Source: Bacteroidales bacterium (GTDB lineage Bacteria > Bacteroidota > Bacteroidia > Bacteroidales > UBA932). Taken from it: a stretch of 6,901 bases of DNA. Below, one piece after another: positions 1-4,875 of the stretch; the first letter of the stretch is position 1; the number at the start of each line of letters is the position of its first letter. The stretch spans positions 1 to 6,901 of the forward strand of contig JAEDLO010000082.1 in the NCBI GenBank assembly GCA_016295245.1, written 5' to 3'. The notes beneath the pieces are model-generated. The model ran no database searches, had not been told where the DNA came from, and saw nothing but the letters and a program-made list of their open reading frames with translations. A program made the position numbers and the translations under genes.

Positions 1-11
1 CAGGGTCACCC

Positions 12-44
12 GCGCAGGTGAGGGGATAATGGTCTCACCTGCGC
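12..44. repeat. Perfect 11-bp inverted repeat (hairpin)
   Basis: GCGCAGGTGAG at 12-22 is the exact reverse complement of CTCACCTGCGC at 34-44, with an 11-nt spacer. The stem is GC-rich and would fold strongly in single-stranded DNA or in RNA from either strand. No T-run follows on either strand, so it does not look like an intrinsic terminator. The same right arm can alternatively pair with 85-94. Confidence 0.8.
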
Positions 45-55
45 ACCTAATGTGC

Positions 56-73
56 CTCAGAACCACTTCTGAG
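56..73. repeat. Perfect 7-bp hairpin with 4-nt loop inside the repeat cluster
   Basis: CTCAGAA (56-62) and TTCTGAG (67-73) are perfect complements around the loop CCAC. The hairpin sits inside the larger 35-44/85-94 pairing, so that pairing would give a long stem-loop with an internal stem. A smaller hairpin, GCAC-CTAAT-GTGC (43-55), and the 8-bp palindrome GGTCGACC (77-84) lie beside it. Neither side has a T-run, so terminator function is unlikely. Confidence 0.7.
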
Positions 74-94
74 AGGGGTCGACCGCGCAGGTGA

Positions 95-184
95 ATGACA
101 CGAAGGACGTCGCCCCGAGTTTTCAGGATATTTTTTGCCTAACCCAACCAGCTTCCCCGTCCCAAGCGACTCCTCGTTTCAATA
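95..184. other. Intergenic stretch with no recognisable feature
   Basis: Between the repeat cluster and the serA terminator I see no gene, RNA gene or convincing promoter. On the leftward strand one frame stays open from about 136 to the left edge, but it has no ATG start and its translation is not recognisable. It contains a short T-run at 129-136 (rightward sense), but no paired stem stands directly in front of it. Confidence 0.4.
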
Positions 185-219
185 AAGAAGAAACCGACCA
201 TCAAGGCCGGCTTCCTCTC
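185..219 (-). terminator. Intrinsic terminator of the yigZ-serC-serA operon
   Basis: About 20 nt past the serA stop, the leftward transcript can form a 15-bp stem, with arms 205-219 and 185-199 and a 5-nt loop at 200-204. The core is GCCGGCC ... GGTCGG. The 3' arm and tail are pyrimidine-rich (TTTCTTCTTTATT in the leftward sense). Four of the pairs are G-U wobbles on the leftward RNA, and these would be A-C mismatches on the rightward RNA. The structure is therefore strong only for leftward transcription, in line with a role after serA. The U-tract is broken by C and A residues, so efficiency is uncertain. Confidence 0.7.
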
Positions 220-240
220 AAAATCACGTATCTACAATTG

Positions 241-1161
241 TTACTTATTCAACTGGAAACGGCGGTTGCCGTTCTTCAGGAAATCAACAATCTGGCGAGC
301 GGCGGCGAGGCCTGCGTTGATATTGGCCTCGGCGGTCTGTGCGCCCATCTTCTTCGGGGTGGCGAAGACCCTGGTGCCGAATTTCTCCTTGAGAGTCTCA
401 AGATTGTCAGGGGCGACGTCGGTGACGTACTTGAGGTCAGGCCTGTCTTCGAGGGCCTTCTCGAGGCCGGCCTCGTCGATGACTTCCTTGCGGGCGGTGT
501 TGATGAGGGTTGCGCCCTTAGGCATACGGGTAATCAGCTCATAGTTGATGCTGCCGATGGTCTGAGGCGTTGCAGGGATGTGGAGGCTGACATAGTCGCT
601 GGTCGAATAGAGTTCGCCAAGTTCCTTGACCGGCTCTGCGCCGCCGGCGATAATCTGCTCGTCAGAAAGGAACGGATCAGTGGCCTTGACCTTCATTCCG
701 AGGGCCTTTGCCTTGGCTCCGACGAGTCTGCCGACATTGCCGAAGGCTTGGATGCCTAGGGTCTTGCCCTCGATTTCGCTGCCGGTTGCAGGGGTGAACT
801 GAGTGCGTGCCATGAAGATCATCATCGCGATGGCGAGCTCCGCAACGGCGTTGGCGTTCTGGCCCGGGGTGTTCATTGCGACCACTCCGTGGGCGGTGCA
901 GGCCTCGAGGTCGAGGTTGTCATAACCGGCTCCTGCGCGGACTACGATTTTGAGCTTCGGAGCGGCTTCGACCACGGCTGCGGTCACCTTGTCCGAGCGT
1001 ACGATGAGCGCGTCTGCGTCAGCGACGGCCTTCTCGAGCTCGGCCTGGTCGGCGTATTTTTCGAGTAGGGCGAATTCATAACCTGCCTGCTCGACGATAT
1101 CCTTGATGCCGTTTACGGCGGCTGCCGCAAAAGGCTTCTGTGTTGCTACCAATACTTTCAT
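241..1161 (-). CDS. serA: D-3-phosphoglycerate dehydrogenase, short form with Lys in the active site
   Basis: Cytosolic enzyme oxidising 3-phosphoglycerate to 3-phosphohydroxypyruvate with NAD+, the first step of serine synthesis. The 306-residue protein has the D-2-hydroxyacid dehydrogenase fold and no C-terminal ACT or ASB regulatory domain, so the classic ACT-type serine feedback site is absent. Visible motifs: substrate-loop VRAGAGYDN (74-82), dinucleotide fold AFGNVGR (139-145, with Ala where the first Gly of GxGxxG is usual), ribose-binding acid D162, and catalytic Arg R224 in NTARKE. The other two members of the usual Arg-Glu-His set are changed: N253 stands at the Glu position (DVAPDN), and K271 replaces His in KMGAQT. 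A Lys-containing subclass of short enzymes is known, for example in Entamoeba, and I believe it is common in Bacteroidota. The start is ATG, 6 nt after the serC stop, so the two are co-transcribed. The operon terminator follows. Confidence 0.95.
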   Translation of the reverse strand: MKVLVATQKPFAAAAVNGIKDIVEQAGYEFALLEKYADQAELEKAVADADALIVRSDKVTAAVVEAAPKLKIVVRAGAGYDNLDLEACTAHGVVAMNTPGQNANAVAELAIAMMIFMARTQFTPATGSEIEGKTLGIQAFGNVGRLVGAKAKALGMKVKATDPFLSDEQIIAGGAEPVKELGELYSTSDYVSLHIPATPQTIGSINYELITRMPKGATLINTARKEVIDEAGLEKALEDRPDLKYVTDVAPDNLETLKEKFGTRVFATPKKMGAQTAEANINAGLAAARQIVDFLKNGNRRFQLNK

Positions 1162-1167
1162 AAACGG

Positions 1168-2244
1168 CTACTTTTTGTGAAGGGTCTCAAATTCCTGCAT
1201 GCAGGCAATCAGGGCGTCCACGTCCTCCTGGGTGCAGGCGTTGTAAATTGATGCGCGGAATCCGCCGACTGAACGGTGTCCCTTGATGCCGACGATGTTG
1301 TGGCTCTTGCTGAACTTCATGAACTCGTCCTGAAGATCCTCGTAGCCGTCGTTCATCACGAAGCAGACGTTCATTATTGACCTGTCCTCCTTGGCGGCAG
1401 TGCCCTTGAAGAGAGGATTGCGGTCGATTTCGGCATAGAGCGATTCGGCTTTCTTGACGTTGATCTCGTGGATGGCGTCGATGCCTCCGATGCTCTTGAG
1501 CCACTTGAGGGTCTCGTTCATCACGAAGATAGAAAATACAGGAGGGGTGTTGAACATCGAGAGCTTGTCAATGTGGACGCGGTAGTCGAGCATCGTAGGG
1601 ATGTAGCGGCTTACCTTGCCGAGGGCGTCCTTGCGCACGATGGCGAAAGCCACGCCGGCAGGGCCTGCGTTCTTCTGGGCGCCACCGTAGATGAGGGCGT
1701 ACTTGCTGACGTCAACCCTGCGGCTGAGGATGTCGGATGACATATCCGCAATCAGCGGAACAGGGCAGTCGATATCCTCCTTGATTTCGGTGCCGTAGAT
1801 GGTGTTGTTGGTTGTGATATGGAAATAGTCCAGGTCGGACGGTATTTCGTATCCCTTAGGGATGTAGGAGTAATTCTTGTCCGAAGAGCTGGCGACGCAG
1901 ATGGCTTCGCCTATGCCCTTCGCCTCTTTGTAGGCCTTCTTGGCCCAGACGCCCGTGTCCAGATAGCCGGCTTTCTTCTCAAGGAAGTTCATAGCGACAT
2001 AGAGGAACTCAAGGCTTGCGCCGCCGCCGAGGAACACCACTTCGTGGGTGTCGGGAATGTTGAGAATCTCTTTCCACAAGGCGCGGCATTCATTCATCAC
2101 CTCATCCCAGCCCGGGGTGCGGTGCGAGATGGAAATAAGTGACACGCCGGTGCCTTTGAAGTCCTTCAGTGCTTCGATTGTGTTGTCGATCGCTACCTGC
2201 GGGAGCAGGCACGGACCGGCGTTAAAGACATGAATTTTGCTCAT
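1168..2244 (-). CDS. serC: Phosphoserine aminotransferase
   Basis: PLP-dependent class V aminotransferase converting 3-phosphohydroxypyruvate and glutamate to O-phosphoserine and 2-oxoglutarate; family members also act in PLP synthesis in some bacteria. The 358 residues match the full family length. Family motifs are in order: N-terminal FNAGPCLLP (7-15), SHR (40-42) for phosphate binding, GGGASLEF (73-80), W100 stacking on the cofactor, NNTIYGTE (146-153), D167 in ADMSSD, the Schiff-base lysine K191 in [10 protein letters not shown], and C-terminal [10 protein letters not shown] (323-332). All key residues are present. The ATG start is 2 nt after the yigZ stop, and the stop is 6 nt before serA, indicating a tightly coupled operon. 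The substrate-product link with SerA is direct. No Shine-Dalgarno sequence is seen, as is usual for Bacteroidota. Confidence 0.97.
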   Translation of the reverse strand: MSKIHVFNAGPCLLPQVAIDNTIEALKDFKGTGVSLISISHRTPGWDEVMNECRALWKEILNIPDTHEVVFLGGGASLEFLYVAMNFLEKKAGYLDTGVWAKKAYKEAKGIGEAICVASSSDKNYSYIPKGYEIPSDLDYFHITTNNTIYGTEIKEDIDCPVPLIADMSSDILSRRVDVSKYALIYGGAQKNAGPAGVAFAIVRKDALGKVSRYIPTMLDYRVHIDKLSMFNTPPVFSIFVMNETLKWLKSIGGIDAIHEINVKKAESLYAEIDRNPLFKGTAAKEDRSIMNVCFVMNDGYEDLQDEFMKFSKSHNIVGIKGHRSVGGFRASIYNACTQEDVDALIACMQEFETLHKK

Positions 2245-2246
2245 AA

Positions 2247-2864
2247 TTATACAACTGGTTCAATTTTTTGAGCCCCCAAAGTACATATTTTTTCAGTCTT
2301 TACCAAAAAATCCTGCTCCAAGTCCAATCTTACACGCACTTTGAGCGAGCATTCCTGAAGAAAAGACTGGTCTTTCTGGGGGAGGTCCATTTCCTTGATT
2401 ATCTTCATCACGGCAGGAAGATTTTCATATTGGAAGCGCAGCTCATACCAGCTTCCCGCAATCTTCTCTATTATGGTGGCCGCTTCGAGGGCATCCTGCG
2501 TCGAGCTCTTGTAGGCGCGGATCAGGCCCGGGACGCCCAGCTTTATGCCTCCGAAATAGCGGACTACCACTACAAGTATGTCGCTAAGGCCGGCGGAGTC
2601 GATCTGCCCGAGGATGGGGCGGCCTGCCGTGCCGGCGGGTTCCCCGTCATCGCCAGCCTTCCATATGCCGCCGTCCAGGCCTATGCGGTAGGCGTAGCAG
2701 TGGTGTCTGGCGTCGTGGTATTCCTTCTTGAGAGAGGAGACTATCCTCCGCACCTCGTCTTCCGATTCCACGGGGTAGGCCAGGGCTATGAAACGGCTCC
2801 CTTTGTCCTTGAAAAGACCGCTGCTTTCCCCTGCGATTGACTTGTATGTATCTTTTGAAGGCAT
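2247..2864 (-). CDS. yigZ: YigZ/IMPACT (UPF0029) family protein
   Basis: 205 residues from the ATG at 2864. The N-terminal UPF0029/IMPACT domain (about 18-125) shows the signature [14 protein letters not shown] (72-85) and [17 protein letters not shown] (98-114). A second ferredoxin-like domain (DUF1949, about 140-200) follows. The eukaryotic relative IMPACT acts in GCN2 signalling. The bacterial role is unsettled; binding to nucleic acid or translation factors has been proposed from structure. The signature has Pro (P112) where Gly is common. I prefer the MPSKDTY start to a TTG 39 nt upstream, because the upstream codons give no family-like residues and would run through the candidate promoter. 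It is the first gene of the leftward operon, and its stop lies 2 nt before serC, so expression is probably coupled to serine synthesis genes. Confidence 0.9.
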   Translation of the reverse strand: MPSKDTYKSIAGESSGLFKDKGSRFIALAYPVESEDEVRRIVSSLKKEYHDARHHCYAYRIGLDGGIWKAGDDGEPAGTAGRPILGQIDSAGLSDILVVVVRYFGGIKLGVPGLIRAYKSSTQDALEAATIIEKIAGSWYELRFQYENLPAVMKIIKEMDLPQKDQSFLQECSLKVRVRLDLEQDFLVKTEKICTLGAQKIEPVV

Positions 2865-2872
2865 ATACAGAC

Positions 2873-2904
2873 CAAAATTAGTGAAAAAACAGTATCTTCG
2901 CAAT
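2873..2904 (-). promoter_or_regulatory. Candidate Bacteroidota promoter for the yigZ-serC-serA operon
   Basis: In the leftward sense, a perfect TAnnTTTG box (TAATTTTG, 2873-2880) is preceded, 20 nt upstream, by ATTG (2901-2904), a 3-of-4 match to the -33 TTTG. The box ends 8 nt before the yigZ ATG, so the leader would be only a few nucleotides long or absent. It overlaps the putative promoter of the divergent gene. Confidence 0.5.
2893..2900 (+). promoter_or_regulatory. Candidate -7 box for the acidic-tail protein gene
   Basis: TATCTTCG matches TAnnTTTG at all but one fixed base and is identical to the box in front of the DUF1015 gene at 3585-3592. It ends 4 nt before the ATG at 2905, which implies a nearly leaderless mRNA. 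No good -33 TTTG lies 19-21 nt upstream. A near-match, TATCTTTTG (2849-2857, one base too long), is an alternative that would give a leader of about 45 nt. Confidence 0.35.
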
Positions 2905-3486
2905 ATGGTTTACAAAGTAAGAGTCACTCTGCCTGGCCTGAAGGGCTTTTTCAGAGTTTATCTGGTAAATGGGGAGAACACCCTTTATACCTTTCATAAG
3001 CAATTGCGTTCCGACCTGGAATTTCCGGTCGACCAGCCGATTCTTTTCAAGGCTCTTGATTCGAAAGGAGCCGTGGTTGCGCGTTATGCGCTGATTGACC
3101 TGGGCTTCGGCCCCGTCGATGCCGTAACCCTCTCCGCCGCAATCAAGGCCGGGACGGCTAGCTTCGTGTACTTCTATGACGTCGTCTCTAAAAAGAACGT
3201 TATCGTGACCATAGAAGGAGAGGCTGCCGAAAAGGTAAGCGGCCCGACCCTCATCGAGAGCAAGGGCCCCATCCCTCTCGAGTTTGAAAACGGCTATGTC
3301 GCTTTCGAGGACCTGCCGGATGAGAAACGCCGCCTGCCGGGAGAGAAGTCCCTGCTGGGAGCCCTCGGGCTTGATGATGACGATGATGACGACGATGACG
3401 ACGATGAGGACTTGGACGACGATGATGAGGAGGATGAGGACGGCGACAAAGAGGAGGAAGAGCTCATCTACGACGCAAACGAATAA
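2905..3486 (+). CDS. pRiA4b ORF-3-like protein with poly-aspartate C-terminal tail
   Basis: 193 residues from the ATG at 2905. Residues 1 to about 125 read like the small beta/alpha domain annotated in Bacteroidota as plasmid pRiA4b ORF-3-like or IS1096 passenger TnpR-like (PF07929). It opens MVYKVRVTLPGLKGFFRVY, then LYTFHKQLRSDLEF (27-40), and the later FVYFYDVVSKKNVIVTIEGE (87-106) fits the F-x-Y-D-Y core of that family. The function is unknown, and the transposon-derived name should not be taken as evidence of mobility. After a linker comes a tail (157-186) in which 27 of 30 residues are Asp or Glu, beginning with eleven Asp in a row; it ends ELIYDANE. There is no signal peptide or membrane segment, so it is probably cytosolic. 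An upstream in-frame ATG at 2788 lies antisense inside yigZ and is rejected. The gene is alone in its transcription unit, with a strong terminator behind it. The family assignment is moderate. Confidence 0.8.
   Translation: MVYKVRVTLPGLKGFFRVYLVNGENTLYTFHKQLRSDLEFPVDQPILFKALDSKGAVVARYALIDLGFGPVDAVTLSAAIKAGTASFVYFYDVVSKKNVIVTIEGEAAEKVSGPTLIESKGPIPLEFENGYVAFEDLPDEKRRLPGEKSLLGALGLDDDDDDDDDDDEDLDDDDEEDEDGDKEEEELIYDANE
3373..3462 (+). repeat. GAY/GAR trinucleotide low-complexity tract encoding the acidic tail
   Basis: A run of GAT, GAC, GAG and GAA codons, interrupted only by one TTG, one GGC and one AAA, encodes the Asp/Glu tail. It starts with eleven consecutive GAT/GAC codons. The codons are mixed rather than a pure repeat, which suggests selection for acidic residues rather than recent slippage. 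Even so, the tract could change length in steps of three without breaking the frame. Confidence 0.8.
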
Positions 3487-3504
3487 TATTTCAACCCCTA
3501 TAAT

Positions 3505-3540
3505 GAATCCGGCTGCAAAGAGTTCAGCCGGATTCTTTTT
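3505..3540 (+). terminator. Strong intrinsic terminator after the acidic-tail gene
   Basis: A perfect 11-bp stem, GAATCCGGCTG (3505-3515) with CAGCCGGATTC (3525-3535), has a 9-nt loop. It is followed directly by TTTTT (3536-3540) and further T-rich sequence. It begins 18 nt after the stop codon at 3484-3486. No matching A-run precedes the stem, so it acts in the rightward direction only. It separates this gene from the DUF1015-recQ unit. Confidence 0.93.
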
Positions 3541-3559
3541 ATTTATTTTGTGTGGCGTT

Positions 3560-3592
3560 GTTGGGATTATTTCCAAAAAATGAGTATCTTCG
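3560..3592 (+). promoter_or_regulatory. Candidate Bacteroidota promoter for the DUF1015-recQ unit
   Basis: GTTG (3560-3563, 3 of 4 to TTTG) stands 21 nt upstream of TATCTTCG (3585-3592, one base off TAnnTTTG). It lies between the terminator and the DUF1015 start, where a promoter is needed. Transcription would begin near 3596, giving a leader of about 20 nt that is A/T-rich and has no Shine-Dalgarno sequence. Confidence 0.5.
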
Positions 3593-3616
3593 GTTATAGA
3601 AACCAATAATTTGCTT

Positions 3617-4858
3617 ATGGTAAGAGTAAAACCGTTTGCGGCGCTGCGCCCGCCAAAAGAGCTGACAACAGAAGTTGCCGCCCCGCCATATGATGTCCTC
3701 AACTCCGCCGAAGCCTTCGAGATGGCCTCGGAGAAGTCCCTTCTCCATATCACCAAGCCTGAAATAGACTTCGACCCTATAATTTCGGACCACGACCAGC
3801 GCGTTTACGACAAGGCTGTCGAGAACTTTGCCCTCTGGCAGTCACGAGGCTGGCTCGTCAGGGATCCGAAGCCTTGCTACTATGTTTATGCCCAGACTAT
3901 GGGCGAGCGTACCCAGTACGGCCTTGTGCTCTGCGCTCACACCGACGACTACGCCAGCGGCAAGATCAAAAAGCACGAGCTTACCCGCAAGGACAAAGAG
4001 GACGACCGTATGATCCACGTCCGCATCCAGAACGCCAATATCGAGCCTGTCTTCTTCTCATACAAGGACAACAGCGAGCTCGAGGCCATAGTTGCAGGAG
4101 TTGCGGCAGGCAAGTCGGAGTACCGCTTCGTGGATGAAAACGGTTTCGGCCACGAGCTGTGGATAATCGATGACGACAAGCTCATCTCCCGCATCACCGA
4201 GCTGTTTACAAACGATGTGGACGCATTCTATGTGGCTGACGGTCACCACCGTACCGCTGCCGCCGCCAGGGTGGGCGCAGAGAAGAAAGCTGCCAATCCG
4301 GCACACGACGGCACTGAAGAGTACAACTACTTTATGGCTGTATGCTTCCCTGAGTCTCAGCTAAAGATCATCGACTACAACCGCGTGGTCAAGGACTTGA
4401 ACGGGCTGGACAAGGAAGGCCTTCTGGAGAAGCTTGCAGAAGACTTTGATATCAAGCCGGAAGGCGCTGAAATCTACCATCCTGACTCCCTCCACACCTT
4501 CTCGATGTATCTGGACGGACAGTGGTACTCGCTCCGCACAAAGGAGGGCCGCTACGACGATTCCGACCCTATCGGCGTGCTTGACGTGACCATACTCTCG
4601 AAGCTCGTGCTCGACAGGATACTTGGCATCAAGGATCTGCGCACCGACAAGAGGATAGACTTCGTCGGCGGCATCAGGGGGCTTGGTGAACTAAAGCGCA
4701 GGGTTGACAGCGGCGAGATGGCTGTTGCCTTCGCCCTCTACCCGGTGTCGATGCGCCAGCTCATCAATATCGCCGACAGCGGCAACATTATGCCGCCGAA
4801 GACGACCTGGTTCGAGCCAAAGCTGCGCTCGGGCCTGGCTATCCACACTTTGGACTGA
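3617..4858 (+). CDS. DUF1015 family protein, probably linked to serine metabolism
   Basis: 413 residues from the ATG at 3617; a TTG two codons upstream is a poorer start. The whole length fits the DUF1015 family (PF06245). It starts MVRVKPFAALRPPKE with PPYDVLNS (23-30) and LLHITKPEID (42-51). It contains KKHELTRKDKEDDR (118-131) and the hallmark ADGHHRTAAAA (207-217), and ends with MPPKTTWFEPKLRSGL (392-407). The DGHHR core recalls the short Gly/His/Arg loops of the ParB/sulfiredoxin-like fold, which includes free-serine kinases; this comparison is inference. No signal peptide or membrane segment is visible. Its biochemical activity is not established to my knowledge. In many Bacteroidota it sits beside serC-serA; here it lies 1.4 kb from serC on the opposite strand. 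It is followed 17 nt later by recQ, with which it is probably co-transcribed. Confidence 0.92.
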   Translation: MVRVKPFAALRPPKELTTEVAAPPYDVLNSAEAFEMASEKSLLHITKPEIDFDPIISDHDQRVYDKAVENFALWQSRGWLVRDPKPCYYVYAQTMGERTQYGLVLCAHTDDYASGKIKKHELTRKDKEDDRMIHVRIQNANIEPVFFSYKDNSELEAIVAGVAAGKSEYRFVDENGFGHELWIIDDDKLISRITELFTNDVDAFYVADGHHRTAAAARVGAEKKAANPAHDGTEEYNYFMAVCFPESQLKIIDYNRVVKDLNGLDKEGLLEKLAEDFDIKPEGAEIYHPDSLHTFSMYLDGQWYSLRTKEGRYDDSDPIGVLDVTILSKLVLDRILGIKDLRTDKRIDFVGGIRGLGELKRRVDSGEMAVAFALYPVSMRQLINIADSGNIMPPKTTWFEPKLRSGLAIHTLD

Positions 4859-4875
4859 TTTTAGACAACAATATT

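Larger units (their letters stand above)
3..94. repeat. Cluster of direct and inverted repeats, core GCGCAGGTGA
   Basis: Three copies of one core lie within 92 bp. Positions 3-21 and 76-94 are direct repeats agreeing at 17 of 19 bases, with CGCGCAGGTGA identical in both and a 73-bp offset. A third copy is inverted at 34-44. The inverted copy can pair with the left copy (12-22 with 34-44) or with the right copy (85-94 with 35-44), but not with both at once. The cluster lies beyond the terminator of the serC-serA transcript, and no gene is recognisable around it. It may be an intergenic REP-like element, part of a longer array continuing left of the window, or a folded leader or trailer of an unseen gene. 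The repeats are read directly from the sequence; any function is unknown. Confidence 0.75.

Noticed and set aside
14..93. Engineered cloning junction, since GGTCTC and three CACCTGC/GCAGGTG sites cluster here
   Set aside because: The sites follow directly from the repeat core and no known vector sequence is recognised. I keep an artefact only as an alternative to exclude.
3..94. CRISPR array
   Set aside because: There are only two direct copies, about 19 bp long, with a 54-bp gap that contains an inverted copy. There is no regular repeat-spacer series and no cas gene.
1..136. Possible gene ends at the left edge (leftward frame open to position 1; rightward frame open from 2 to 94)
   Set aside because: The leftward frame has no ATG start, neither translation is recognisable, and both run through the repeat cluster.
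91..759. Rightward 222-codon open frame starting with GTG
   Set aside because: It lies antisense over the end of serA, and its residues match no family. serA has clear motifs on the other strand.
2788..2904. N-terminal extension of the acidic-tail protein from the ATG at 2788
   Set aside because: The extra 39 residues lie antisense within yigZ and do not resemble the family. The MVYK start at 2905 fits and follows a promoter-like box.
2905..3486. Transposon or plasmid passenger gene
   Set aside because: The family name suggests this, but there is no transposase, no terminal inverted repeat and no target duplication around the gene. Its setting looks like ordinary chromosome.
2878..3756. Leftward 292-codon open frame opposite the acidic-tail gene
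   Set aside because: It is the antisense shadow of the GAY/GAR tract (poly Ile/Val) and also crosses a strong rightward terminator and the DUF1015 start.
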